A DNA stretch of 64,000 bases from the NCBI RefSeq assembly GCF_020149765.1, contig NZ_CP083809.1:1-64000 (forward strand), read 5' to 3'. Source of the DNA: Pantoea agglomerans. Lineage in GTDB: Bacteria; Pseudomonadota; Gammaproteobacteria; Enterobacterales; Enterobacteriaceae. A program made the position numbers and the translations under genes. The notes beneath the pieces are model-generated. The model ran no database searches, was not told the origin of the DNA, and saw only the letters and a list, made by a program, of their open reading frames with translations. Below, piece after piece: positions 1 to 11,348 of the stretch; within the stretch, counting starts at the first letter, position 1; the number at the start of each line of letters is the position of its first letter.

Positions 1-1407
1 GTGTCACTTACGCTCTGGCAACAGTGTCTTGCCCGTTTGCAGGATGAGCTTCCTGCCACCGAATTCAGCATGTGGATTCGACCGCTGCAGGCGGAGTTAA
101 ACGACAATACGCTGGCCTTGTATGCACCAAATCGGTTTGTGCTCGACTGGGTACGAGATAAATACATCAATAACATCAACGGGCTGCTGAACGAATTCTG
201 CGGCGTGGACGTGCCTTTGCTGCGTTTCGAAGTCGGGACGCGCGCCGTACAGCAGCAGCCTGCGGCGATGAGCCAGCCGGCGATGGCGAGCGTTAGCGCG
301 CCCGCACCGGTCGAGAGCCGTCCTGCGCCTGCGCAGATTCTGCGCCCAAGCTGGGATAACGTCCCGGCACCGGCCGATGTGACCTACCGCTCTAACGTAA
401 ATAACCGTCATAACTTCGATAACTTCGTTGAAGGTAAATCCAACCAGCTGGCGCGCGCGGCGGCGCGTCAGGTGGCGGACAATCCTGGCGGCGCTTACAA
501 CCCGCTCTTCCTTTATGGCGGCACCGGCCTGGGCAAAACCCACCTGCTGCACGCGGTTGGCAACGGCATTATCGCGCGCAAGCCGAATGCCAAAGTGGTC
601 TATATGCACTCCGAGCGCTTCGTGCAGGATATGGTGAAGGCGCTGCAAAACAATGCCATTGAAGAGTTCAAGCGCTACTACCGCTCCGTTGATGCACTGC
701 TTATCGATGACATTCAGTTCTTCGCCAATAAAGAGCGCTCGCAGGAGGAGTTTTTCCACACCTTCAACGCGCTGCTGGAAGGCAATCAGCAGATCATTTT
801 GACCTCTGACCGCTACCCTAAAGAGATCAACGGCGTGGAAGATCGCCTGAAGTCGCGCTTCGGCTGGGGACTGACGGTCGCCATCGAGCCGCCAGAGCTG
901 GAGACGCGCGTGGCGATTCTGATGAAAAAAGCGGATGAGAACGATATTCGTCTGCCGGGCGAAGTTGCCTTTTTTATCGCCAAACGCCTGCGCTCCAACG
1001 TCCGCGAGCTGGAGGGGGCGCTGAATCGCGTAATCGCCAACGCTAACTTTACCGGCCGCGCCATTACCATCGATTTTGTGCGCGAAGCGCTGCGCGATCT
1101 GCTGGCGCTGCAGGAAAAGCTGGTGACCATCGACAATATCCAGAAGACGGTGGCGGAGTATTACAAAATTAAGGTCGCGGATCTGCTGTCCAAGCGCCGT
1201 TCGCGCTCGGTCGCGCGTCCGCGCCAGATGGCGATGGCGATGGCGAAAGAGCTGACCAACCACAGTCTGCCGGAAATCGGCGACGCATTTGGCGGCCGCG
1301 ACCACACCACGGTGCTTCACGCCTGCCGCAAAATCGAGCAGCTGCGCGAAGAGAGCCACGACATAAAAGAAGATTTCTCTAATCTCATTCGAACTTTATC
1401 CTCCTGA
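1..1407 (+). CDS. dnaA: Chromosomal replication initiator DnaA
   Basis: AAA+ ATPase that binds DnaA boxes at oriC, opens the origin and loads DnaB-DnaC. The 468-residue product matches the E. coli length (467). The N-terminal DnaB-interaction domain spans about residues 1-85, followed by a proline/alanine-rich variable linker (about 88-125). The AAA+ core has Walker [10 protein letters not shown] at 173-181 and a Walker [10 protein letters not shown]. The C-terminal duplex-DNA-binding domain carries the family signature [16 protein letters not shown]. The start is GTG at base 1, as in other enterobacteria, so the upstream promoter and any origin lie outside the window. dnaN follows 4 bp downstream, the usual dnaA-dnaN operon. 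Confidence 0.98.
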   Translation: MSLTLWQQCLARLQDELPATEFSMWIRPLQAELNDNTLALYAPNRFVLDWVRDKYINNINGLLNEFCGVDVPLLRFEVGTRAVQQQPAAMSQPAMASVSAPAPVESRPAPAQILRPSWDNVPAPADVTYRSNVNNRHNFDNFVEGKSNQLARAAARQVADNPGGAYNPLFLYGGTGLGKTHLLHAVGNGIIARKPNAKVVYMHSERFVQDMVKALQNNAIEEFKRYYRSVDALLIDDIQFFANKERSQEEFFHTFNALLEGNQQIILTSDRYPKEINGVEDRLKSRFGWGLTVAIEPPELETRVAILMKKADENDIRLPGEVAFFIAKRLRSNVRELEGALNRVIANANFTGRAITIDFVREALRDLLALQEKLVTIDNIQKTVAEYYKIKVADLLSKRRSRSVARPRQMAMAMAKELTNHSLPEIGDAFGGRDHTTVLHACRKIEQLREESHDIKEDFSNLIRTLSS

Positions 1408-1411
1408 CGCT

Positions 1412-2512
1412 ATGAAATTTATTGTTGAACGTGAACAGTTGCTAAAGCCGCTGCAGCAAGTCAGCGGCCCGTTAGGCGGTCGCCCGACGCTGCCGATCCT
1501 GGGAAATCTGCTGATGCAGGTCAACGACGGTACGCTGTTGCTGACCGGCACCGATCTGGAAATGGAGATGGTGGCGCGCGTGGCGCTGACCCAGCCGCAC
1601 GAGCCGGGCGCAACCACCGTCCCGGCGCGTAAATTCCTCGACATCTGTCGCGGACTGCCCGAGGGCGCGGAGATTAACGTCACGCTGGAAGGCGAACGTA
1701 TGCTGGTGCGCTCCGGGCGCAGCCGCTTTTCGCTCTCCACCCTGCCGGCCAGCGACTTCCCTAATCTGGACGACTGGCAGAGCGAAGTGGAGTTTACGCT
1801 GCCGCAGGCGACGCTGAAGCGCCTGATCGAGGCGACGCAGTTCTCTATGGCGCATCAGGATGTGCGCTATTACCTCAACGGCATGCTGTTTGAGACCGAA
1901 GGCGAAGAGCTGCGCACCGTCGCCACCGACGGCCACCGTCTGGCGGTCTGCTCGATGCCGATTGGTCAGGCGCTGCCGAACCATTCGGTGATCGTGCCGC
2001 GTAAAGGGGTGATTGAGCTGGTGCGCCTGCTGGATGGCGGTGAGACGCCGCTTCAGGTGCAGATTGGCAGCAGCAATATCCGCGCCCACGTCGGCGACTT
2101 TATCTTTACCTCAAAGCTGGTGGATGGTCGCTTCCCCGACTATCGTCGCGTACTGCCGAAAAACCCGGACAAGGTGCTGGAAGCGGGCTGCGATATTCTC
2201 AAGCAGGCTTTTGCACGCGCGGCCATTCTGTCGAATGAGAAATTCCGCGGTGTTCGCCTCTATATCACCGAAAATCAGCTGAAGATCACCGCTAATAACC
2301 CTGAACAGGAAGAGGCGGAAGAGATGCTGGACGTGACCTACGGCGGCAGCGAGCTGGAGATCGGCTTTAACGTCAGCTACGTGCTGGACGTACTGAACGC
2401 GCTGAAGTGCGAGAACGTGCGTCTGCTGCTGACCGATTCGGTGTCGAGCGTGCAGATCGAAGATCTCGCGAGTCCGGCCGCCGCCTACGTCGTAATGCCC
2501 ATGCGGTTATAG
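1412..2512 (+). CDS. dnaN: DNA polymerase III beta subunit (sliding clamp)
   Basis: Ring-shaped dimeric processivity clamp that tethers Pol III and many repair proteins to DNA. The 366 residues equal the E. coli length and the three-domain clamp is intact from MKFIVEREQLLKPLQQVSG to the C-terminal VVMPMRL that forms part of the partner-binding cleft. It sits 4 bp after dnaA and is almost certainly cotranscribed. In E. coli recF follows immediately. Here about 215 bp of palindromic sequence separates the two genes, which could reduce coupling between them. Confidence 0.98.
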   Translation: MKFIVEREQLLKPLQQVSGPLGGRPTLPILGNLLMQVNDGTLLLTGTDLEMEMVARVALTQPHEPGATTVPARKFLDICRGLPEGAEINVTLEGERMLVRSGRSRFSLSTLPASDFPNLDDWQSEVEFTLPQATLKRLIEATQFSMAHQDVRYYLNGMLFETEGEELRTVATDGHRLAVCSMPIGQALPNHSVIVPRKGVIELVRLLDGGETPLQVQIGSSNIRAHVGDFIFTSKLVDGRFPDYRRVLPKNPDKVLEAGCDILKQAFARAAILSNEKFRGVRLYITENQLKITANNPEQEEAEEMLDVTYGGSELEIGFNVSYVLDVLNALKCENVRLLLTDSVSSVQIEDLASPAAAYVVMPMRL

Positions 2513-2520
2513 AATATATC

Positions 2521-2639
2521 GGCCTGGCTTACTTGCCATTCTGGTCGCGGGCAGTGCTCGTCCCTGGTCACATACTTCAGTATGCGCCCAGGGCCTGCGC
2601 GCTGGCCGCAACCTGACTGGCTGCAACACCGACGGCCTG
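2521..2639. repeat. Palindromic repeat-like element between dnaN and recF
   Basis: The dnaN-recF gap holds an imperfect palindrome. Its core at 2562-2593 is CCCTGG, a 3-nt interior loop, CATAC, loop TTCA, GTATG, 3 nt, CCAGGG. Outside this, GCGGGCAGTGCTC on the left faces a roughly complementary run ending GCGCTGGCCGC on the right (about three quarters matched), and weaker pairing continues to about 2521 and 2639. No ORF with codon structure is seen. The organisation (long imperfect hairpin with a CATAC/GTATG tip, between two genes of one operon) resembles mobile intergenic repeats of enterobacteria. Its family and copy number cannot be determined from this window, which holds no second copy that I could find. 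Confidence 0.6.
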
Positions 2640-2728
2640 ATGATGGTGAGGCCGTTATCGGGCTTCGCCGTTGGCCACAGGCTGCTTAAAGGCGATACCT
2701 CTTTGTGCCCTTCACGCTGGACTGATTC

Positions 2729-6240
<3,512 letters not shown>

Positions 6241-6268
6241 GCCAACAGACGGCGACTAAAGCTAAAGT

Positions 6269-6373
6269 GTGGGTGACAGGAACCGAAGAGCAAAGCGTCC
6301 CGCGACAGGAAGTCGTGGGCCGAGCGGTCAGGGATGACGAACAGCGACTTTGCGATCGGTTTCTGTCACCCAC
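6269..6373. repeat. Long inverted-repeat element downstream of gyrB
   Basis: A 105-bp imperfect palindrome follows gyrB. The outer arms GTGGGTGACAGGAACCGA (6269-6286) and TCGGTTTCTGTCACCCAC (6356-6373) are complementary at 17 of 18 positions. Pairing continues inward imperfectly: GCAAAGCGTC on the left against CGACTTTGC on the right. The centre at about 6300-6340 is unpaired and has no ORF. The near-identical terminal arms suggest a miniature mobile element or a structured 3' UTR rather than a simple terminator, since the true terminator lies just after it. Confidence 0.55.
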
Positions 6374-6389
6374 GCCGGCTCCAGCTTGC

Positions 6390-6418
6390 AAACCCTTCCC
6401 AACCGGAAGGGTTTTTTT
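6390..6418 (+). terminator. Rho-independent terminator after gyrB
   Basis: Perfect stem AAACCCTTCC / GGAAGGGTTT with loop CAACC, followed directly by seven T residues. It lies after the inverted-repeat element and about 80 bp before yidA, so it should end the dnaA-gyrB transcript. Confidence 0.85.
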
Positions 6419-6500
6419 ATGCCTGAATGGCCGCCAAACTGGTCAGAGTGAGCTGAATCGCGCTAGCATTTAAGCCAAACCCTGACTCAACGAGGAAGCT

Positions 6501-7310
6501 ATGGCGATTAAACTGGTTGCAATTGATATGGACGGCACGCTGCTTAACCCGCAGCACGAGATCACCGCTGGCGTTAAGTCAGCTATCGATCGCGCGCATA
6601 AAAAAGGCGTTGCCGTGGTGCTGGCGACCGGGCGTCCATACGTGGGGATCCAGCGCTACCTGATGGAGCTCGGCCTGGTGGATGACGGCCAGTACTGCAT
6701 CAGCTACAACGGCGCGCTGGTGCAGCAGGCCAAAGATGGCGAGTGCGTGGCGGAAATCACGCTGGGTTTTGACGACTATCTCTATATTGAACAGCTGGCA
6801 CGCGATCTGGGCGTCCATTTCCAGGCGTTCGACAAATCCTCGCTCTATACGCCGAACAAAGATCTCAGCGAATACACCATCCATGAGGCGAGCCTGACCG
6901 GCATTCCGGTGCGCTACCGCGCAGTGGAAGAGATGGACCGCGCCACGCGTTTTCCCAAGCTGATGATGATCGATAAACCCGCTCTGCTGGATAGTGCTAT
7001 TCAGCGCCTGCCGGCTCAGGCGCAGCAGAACTACACCCTTCTCAAGAGCGCGCCGTATTACCTAGAGATCCTCGATCGCCGCGTAAACAAAGGTCAGGGC
7101 GTTAAAATGCTGGCAGAGAAGCTGGGCCTGGCGCGCGACGAGGTAATGGCGATCGGCGACCAGGAAAATGACCTGGCGATGATCGAGTACGCCGGCATGG
7201 GCGTCGCAATGGGCAACGCCATCGACTCCGTTAAGCAGATTGCGCAGTTCGTTACCAAAACCAATATGGAAGACGGCGTCGCGCACGCTATCGAAGAGCT
7301 GGTGCTCTAA
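6501..7310 (+). CDS. yidA: Sugar-phosphatase YidA (HAD superfamily)
   Basis: Cytosolic Cof-type HAD phosphatase acting on small phosphosugars. At 269 residues it is close to E. coli YidA (270). HAD motif I is DMDGTLLNP near residue 9, motif II is the LATGRP region, and motif III/IV is MAIGDQENDLAMIEYAGMGVAMGNA. A clear Shine-Dalgarno GAGGA precedes the ATG. It follows gyrB as in E. coli, but yidB is missing between them. It is separated from gyrB by a strong terminator, so it is probably transcribed on its own. Confidence 0.93.
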   Translation: MAIKLVAIDMDGTLLNPQHEITAGVKSAIDRAHKKGVAVVLATGRPYVGIQRYLMELGLVDDGQYCISYNGALVQQAKDGECVAEITLGFDDYLYIEQLARDLGVHFQAFDKSSLYTPNKDLSEYTIHEASLTGIPVRYRAVEEMDRATRFPKLMMIDKPALLDSAIQRLPAQAQQNYTLLKSAPYYLEILDRRVNKGQGVKMLAEKLGLARDEVMAIGDQENDLAMIEYAGMGVAMGNAIDSVKQIAQFVTKTNMEDGVAHAIEELVL

Positions 7311-7318
7311 CCCTTCCC

Positions 7319-7379
7319 GGACGGCATTCCGCCGTCCAGCCTCGCATTTTTCGCTTTCCACGCGGGCCTGCTGGCCCGC
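7319..7379 (+). terminator. Two stem-loops after yidA
   Basis: Stem GGACGGC/GCCGTCC (7319-7337) is followed by a short T-rich stretch some 10 bp later. A second perfect hairpin GCGGGCC-TGCT-GGCCCGC lies at 7362-7379. Either could end the yidA transcript. Neither has a classic adjacent T-run, so the call is tentative. Confidence 0.4.
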
Positions 7380-7400
7380 ATTGTCTGTTTTGTGATCTGT

Positions 7401-7434
7401 ATTGTAGTACAAATTTAATTTTGGATACTACAAT
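7401..7434. promoter_or_regulatory. Inverted repeat upstream of the MFS transporter gene
   Basis: ATTGTAGTA (7401-7409) and TACTACAAT (7426-7434) are perfect 9-bp inverted copies spaced by 16 AT-rich bases, about 165 bp before the transporter start. Such TTGTA/TACAA repeats are typical of GntR/FadR-type operators (inference). No such regulator gene is adjacent. The remainder of 7311-7596 holds the yidA stem-loops and a small GCAGCC/GGCTGC stem at 7512-7529, and no gene that I can see. Confidence 0.4.
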
Positions 7435-7596
7435 CAGCGTCACTCTTCCCAACTGAGATCAAACCGCTAATGAAGGTCGATCGCACAGCGTCGCAGCGCT
7501 GATGATCGAACGCAGCCGTTACAGGCTGCGGCATGACTATTTAAAAAAAATCAAACGGTTATCTGCTGCTACCCTACCTGAACTGAGGATCTTGCG

Positions 7597-8913
7597 ATGA
7601 ACAACCCTCTTCACCTCAGCACCATTAAGAAAATGAACCTGCGCATCATGCCGTTTATCATGCTGCTCTACCTGATCGCCTATATCGACCGCGCCAATAT
7701 CTCGGTCGCCGCGCTGCAGATGAATGCCGATTTAGCCATGACCGCTGAAATGTACGGCATCGCCGCCGGTATCTTCTATGTCACCTATATCATCTTTGAA
7801 GTGCCGAGCAACGTGCTGTTGACGCGCGTCGGCGCGCGCCGCTGGATCGCGCGCATTATGGTGAGCTGGGGCATCATCGCCGCGGGCATGAGCCTGGTGC
7901 AGACGCCGACGCAGCTCTACGTAATGCGCTTTCTGCTCGGCGCGGCGGAGGCGGGTTTTACGCCCGGCATCATCTTTTATCTGAGCTGCTGGTATCCGCG
8001 CAGCGACCGCGCGCGCGCCATGTCGCTGTTTTATATCGGCGCGGCGCTGGCGTCGGTGATCGGCCTGCCGCTGTCGGGCAGCCTGCTTAATCTGCACGGC
8101 ATGCTGGGCGTCGAAGGCTGGCGCTGGCTGTTTCTGCTGGAAGGCATTCCGGCGTTCGCGCTCGGCATTGTCACCTGGTTCTACCTCGACGATGCGCCAG
8201 CTAACGCGCGCTGGCTGACGGCGGAGCAGCGCAGCTACCTGCAGCAGACGCTGGCGCGCGACGAGCAGCATTCAGCGATACGCGATCATAACTGGCGCAT
8301 CGCGCTGAAAAGCAGACGCGTCTGGACGCTGAGCCTGCTGTGGCTGCTGCAGGCTTTCGGCACCATCGGCGTAACGCTGTTTCTGCCGATGATTGTCAAA
8401 GCGGTCGCGGCGGAGCGCAGCAACCTGACGGTCAGCCTGCTGTCGGCGGTGCCTTTTCTGTTCGCCTGCATTTTTATGTACCTTAACGGACGCCATTCCG
8501 ATCGCACCGGCGAACGGGCGCGCCATCTCGGCTTGCCGCTGATGGCGGCGGGTCTGCTGCTGCTGGCGGCGCTGGCGGTGCCGCAGCAGTGGATGGCGTA
8601 TCTGCTGCTGGTGCTGATGGTCGGGCTGAACTGGGCCATTACGCCGGTATTCTGGGCGGTGACTACCGAAACGGTCTCCGGCGTGGCGGGCGCGGCGTCG
8701 GTGGCGCTGATCAATGCGGTGGCGAATATCGCCGGGCTGGCTTTTCCGCCGGTAATGGGACGTATTAAAGACGCCACCAGCAGCTATAACGACGGCCTGC
8801 TGATTGTGGCGGGCGCGCTTATCCTCGGCGGGGTGCTGGGGCTGTTCGTCGGGCGTAAACGGGCGATTGAGGGCGTTGCTGCGCCGCAGCCGAAATCAGA
8901 GCTGCATCTTTAA
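7597..8913 (+). CDS. MFS transporter, anion:cation symporter (ACS) family
   Basis: A 438-residue twelve-helix inner-membrane permease. The N-terminal helix reads RIMPFIMLLYLIAYIDRANISVAALQM, the signature of ACS transporters for organic anions (tartrate, phthalate, hydroxyphenylacetate, sugar acids). The conserved loop GARRWIARIM follows TM2, and a central cytoplasmic loop lies around residues 200-235. The SD GAGGAT lies upstream of the ATG. It stands where E. coli has galactonate (dgo) genes, but it is not a close DgoT match, and no catabolic enzyme flanks it to define the substrate. An inverted repeat upstream may be its operator. Confidence 0.85.
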   Translation: MNNPLHLSTIKKMNLRIMPFIMLLYLIAYIDRANISVAALQMNADLAMTAEMYGIAAGIFYVTYIIFEVPSNVLLTRVGARRWIARIMVSWGIIAAGMSLVQTPTQLYVMRFLLGAAEAGFTPGIIFYLSCWYPRSDRARAMSLFYIGAALASVIGLPLSGSLLNLHGMLGVEGWRWLFLLEGIPAFALGIVTWFYLDDAPANARWLTAEQRSYLQQTLARDEQHSAIRDHNWRIALKSRRVWTLSLLWLLQAFGTIGVTLFLPMIVKAVAAERSNLTVSLLSAVPFLFACIFMYLNGRHSDRTGERARHLGLPLMAAGLLLLAALAVPQQWMAYLLLVLMVGLNWAITPVFWAVTTETVSGVAGAASVALINAVANIAGLAFPPVMGRIKDATSSYNDGLLIVAGALILGGVLGLFVGRKRAIEGVAAPQPKSELHL

Positions 8914-8960
8914 CGCTTTTGGCGTAGCGTGTGGGGCAACATTTTTAGTCAGGTTGCCCT

Positions 8961-10214
8961 ATGCGCGAAAAACAGATCACCTTTAGCCCGCGACACCATC
9001 AGCTTACCAACAGCAACGTCTGGACCGCCGACAGCCAGTGGCTCGCTTTTGACGTGCGTCCGTCGGGCGCCTCCTTTACCAGCGAGACCATTGAGCGCGT
9101 CAACGTGCAGACGGGCGCGGTCGAGGTGCTCTATCGCGCAACCGACGGCGCCCACGTGGGCGTGGTAACCGTCAGCCCGGATCTGCCGCCGCGCTACCTG
9201 TGCATTCACGGCCCGGAACAGCCCGACGAGCGCTGGCATTACGATTTCCATCACCGGCGCGGCGTAATCGTGCAAAACGGCCGCGCGCAAAACCTCGACG
9301 CCTGCGATATCACGCCACCCTTTACGCCCGGCGCGCTGCGCGGCGGCTCGCATGTGCATCTCTTCAGCCCGGACGGTACGCGCGTCAGCTTCACCTACAA
9401 CGATCACGTGATGCATGAGAAGGACCTGAAAGAAGATTTGCGCAACGTCGGCATCGCGCTGCCGCTGCGCGCGGTGGATCCGATTAAACAGCATCCTCGC
9501 GAATATGGCGGCAGCCACTTCTGCGTGCTGATCAGCCGCACTACCGCCACGCCGCGTCCAGGCAGCGACGAGATTAACCGCGCCTGTGAAGAGGGCTGGA
9601 TCGGCACGCGCGGCTATCAAAAGCCGGACGGCAGCTGGCAGCGCTGGGCCATCGCCTTTATCGGCGACACGCTCTCCGCCGCGGGCGATAAACAGCCGGA
9701 AGTGTTTATTGTCGATCTGCCGGAGGCGCTGGAGGCGTACGCCATGCCGGGCGACGAACCGCTGGAGGGCACGGAGAGCAGCCTGCCCGCGCCGCCCGCC
9801 GGCGTGCACCAGCGTCGCCTGACCAATACGCCGCGCGGACTGGCCCAGCAGCCGCGCCACTGGCTGCGCAGCGCGCCTGACGGCAGCGCCATCGCCTTTT
9901 TAATGGCGGACGAGCAGGATGTGGTTCAGCTCTGGACGGTGTCGCCCAACGGCGGCGAGCCGCGCCAGGTGACGCGGCTGGCGCATTCGGTGCAGTCGGC
10001 CTTTAGCTGGCATCCGCAGGGCGTGGCCGTCGCGTTTATTAGCGACAACCAGGTGATGCGCTGCGATATCAGCAGCGGAGCCTGTCAGCCGCTGACCGAC
10101 CGCAGCGAAGAGCCGCCGAGCGGCGACGCGGTGGTCTGGTCGCCGGACGGGCAGCTGATCGCCTTTATGCGTGAGGTCGACGGCTGGCGCCAGCTCTTTA
10201 CTGTGTCGGCGTAG
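8961..10214 (+). CDS. yidR: YidR, DUF3748 beta-propeller protein
   Basis: A 417-residue protein strongly resembling E. coli YidR (415): QITFSPRHHQLTNSN, DVRPSGASFT, HYDFHHRRGVIV, GGSHVHLFSPDG and YNDHVMHEKD are nearly the same. Repeated WSPDG/SPDGTR-type blades mark a TolB/WD40-like propeller. There is no signal peptide. Function is unknown. Next to yidQ and ibpA, as in E. coli. Its 3' end overlaps the convergent yidQ gene by 17 bp. Confidence 0.9.
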   Translation: MREKQITFSPRHHQLTNSNVWTADSQWLAFDVRPSGASFTSETIERVNVQTGAVEVLYRATDGAHVGVVTVSPDLPPRYLCIHGPEQPDERWHYDFHHRRGVIVQNGRAQNLDACDITPPFTPGALRGGSHVHLFSPDGTRVSFTYNDHVMHEKDLKEDLRNVGIALPLRAVDPIKQHPREYGGSHFCVLISRTTATPRPGSDEINRACEEGWIGTRGYQKPDGSWQRWAIAFIGDTLSAAGDKQPEVFIVDLPEALEAYAMPGDEPLEGTESSLPAPPAGVHQRRLTNTPRGLAQQPRHWLRSAPDGSAIAFLMADEQDVVQLWTVSPNGGEPRQVTRLAHSVQSAFSWHPQGVAVAFISDNQVMRCDISSGACQPLTDRSEEPPSGDAVVWSPDGQLIAFMREVDGWRQLFTVSA

Positions 10215-10563
10215 CCGCAGGATAGGGTGCGGCCTGCGCCAGATTTTCCTGCGTGTGGTTGAGTTTTTCGCTTTGAAGAATGCGCTCACGCGGGGAATCG
10301 ATCGATTTATCGTCGTCGCTGCGCGCGTAGTCCCACGGCAGCAGCAGCGTATCCAGCACGGCTGAAAAGGGCAGATCGATTAGCGCCAGCGGCTTCAGCG
10401 CCCAGCTGCTCTGATCGTCGACCAGAATATCGGCGCTGGCGCGCGTGCCCGGATAGTAGCCCTGATTCGGGCCGGTATGCGACATGACGCTGGAGCATCC
10501 TGTAAGCGTAAAGGTGCAGCAGGCCAGCGCGCCTGCCAGAGGAAATGCCTTCAATCTTTTCAT
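10198..10563 (-). CDS. yidQ: YidQ lipoprotein (DUF1375/YceK family)
   Basis: Small outer-membrane-type lipoprotein of about 121 residues. A lysine/arginine start and hydrophobic stretch end in lipobox LTGC, followed by SSVMSHTGPNQGYYPGTRAS, the conserved YidQ/YceK core, and DTLLLPWDYARSDDD. Three in-frame ATGs occur at the 5' end (10572, 10569, 10563). The SD AAGGG sits at normal spacing only for the last, giving MKRLKAFPLAG. It is convergent with yidR and divergent from ibpA. Function is unknown. Confidence 0.85.
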   Translation of the reverse strand: MKRLKAFPLAGALACCTFTLTGCSSVMSHTGPNQGYYPGTRASADILVDDQSSWALKPLALIDLPFSAVLDTLLLPWDYARSDDDKSIDSPRERILQSEKLNHTQENLAQAAPYPAATPTQ

Positions 10564-10715
10564 CTTCATCATCCCTTCAACTGTGGCGTTCGCCCCGGCT
10601 GAGTTAGCTTGTCCGCTAACGTCCTCACTCTACGGCAAGGTGCGCTATGTCAGACGAAAGGTCCCCTGAGTGTATGCCACTTCAGCGGATTGGCGAAAAA
10701 AATTGCGTTTCGCCT

Positions 10716-10743
10716 CTTGAAACCAGTCTGGGCATACCCATTT
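10716..10743 (+). promoter_or_regulatory. Sigma-32 heat-shock promoter of ibpA
   Basis: The -35 element CTTGAAA (10716-10722) and the -10 element CCCATTT (10737-10743) are separated by 14 bp. Both match the RpoH consensus essentially perfectly. They lie 107 bp before the ibpA start, leaving a leader of about 100 nt for the RNA thermometer. Confidence 0.9.
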
Positions 10744-10750
10744 TTAAGCT

Positions 10751-10849
10751 ACGGACGCGCTCGCTGTCGCCGACAGGGACATCGGGGCGCCGCTCAACCT
10801 GTCCATGGTGGAAGGTTGCCAAAACTTGCTGAATATCAGGAGTCATTCC
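10751..10849 (+). promoter_or_regulatory. ROSE-type RNA thermometer in the ibpA leader
   Basis: The leader holds several stem-loops and ends with CTTGCT (10825-10830) closely followed by AGGAG (10838-10842). In ROSE elements such a U(U)GCU strand pairs with the Shine-Dalgarno, with one bulged G, masking it at low temperature. GGTTGCC and GGGGCGCCGC segments just upstream also match the enterobacterial ibpA leader as I recall it. The spacing from the sigma-32 promoter fits. Confidence 0.85.
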
Positions 10850-11266
10850 ATGCGTAATTTTGATCTTGCTCCACTTTATCGCTCTGCTATCGGTTTCGAT
10901 CGCCTGTTTAACCTGCTGGAGTCCAACCAGAACCAGAGCAACGGCGGCTATCCTCCGTACAACGTCGAACTGGTCAGCGAAAACCACTATCGCATTACCA
11001 TCGCGGTAGCAGGCTTTGCCCAGAACGAACTGGATATTACCGCTCACGATAACGTTCTGATTGTGCGTGGCGCACATCCTGAAGAGCAGACCGAACGTAA
11101 ATATCTCTATCAGGGTATCGCCGAACGCAACTTTGAGCGCAAATTCCAGCTGGCCGACCATATCGTGGTCCGCGATGCACGCCTGGAAAATGGCCTGTTG
11201 AGCATCGATCTGGAACGCATCGTCCCTGAAGAGGCGAAACCGCGCCGGATTGAAATTCTGAACTAA
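10850..11266 (+). CDS. ibpA: Small heat-shock protein IbpA
   Basis: ATP-independent holdase that binds aggregating proteins and passes them to DnaK/ClpB. At 138 residues it is very close to E. coli IbpA (137): [24 protein letters not shown], alpha-crystallin core [20 protein letters not shown] to [10 protein letters not shown], then a C-terminal IEILN with the conserved I-x-I/L motif. An upstream in-frame ATG would add 15 residues but lies within the ROSE leader, so the start at 10850 is preferred. No ibpB follows: a terminator and an unrelated convergent gene come next. A single sHsp is characteristic of Erwiniaceae as I recall. Confidence 0.96.
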   Translation: MRNFDLAPLYRSAIGFDRLFNLLESNQNQSNGGYPPYNVELVSENHYRITIAVAGFAQNELDITAHDNVLIVRGAHPEEQTERKYLYQGIAERNFERKFQLADHIVVRDARLENGLLSIDLERIVPEEAKPRRIEILN

Positions 11267-11280
11267 TCAGAATCAACGAG

Positions 11281-11310
11281 AAAAAAACGCCGCTTTCGCG
11301 GCGTTTTTTT
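11281..11310. terminator. Terminator after ibpA
   Basis: Stem CGCCGC-TTTC-GCGGCG flanked by an A7 run on the left and a T7 run on the right. It works for ibpA and could also serve the convergent eamA transcript. Confidence 0.88.
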
Positions 11311-11348
11311 ATGGCTGCGGTGCAGCCATCGTGCGCAACGCCGCGCCG

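Noticed and set aside
97..1359. 420-codon open frame antisense to dnaA
   Set aside because: dnaA is certain and full length; long antisense frames are a by-product of high GC and third-position bias.
2407..2616. Small open frame bridging the dnaN end and the repeat
   Set aside because: Its first half is dnaN in another frame and its second half is the palindrome; no start signal.
10647..10832. Short frame across the ibpA promoter and leader
   Set aside because: It covers the sigma-32 promoter and thermometer, and its sequence is explained by those.
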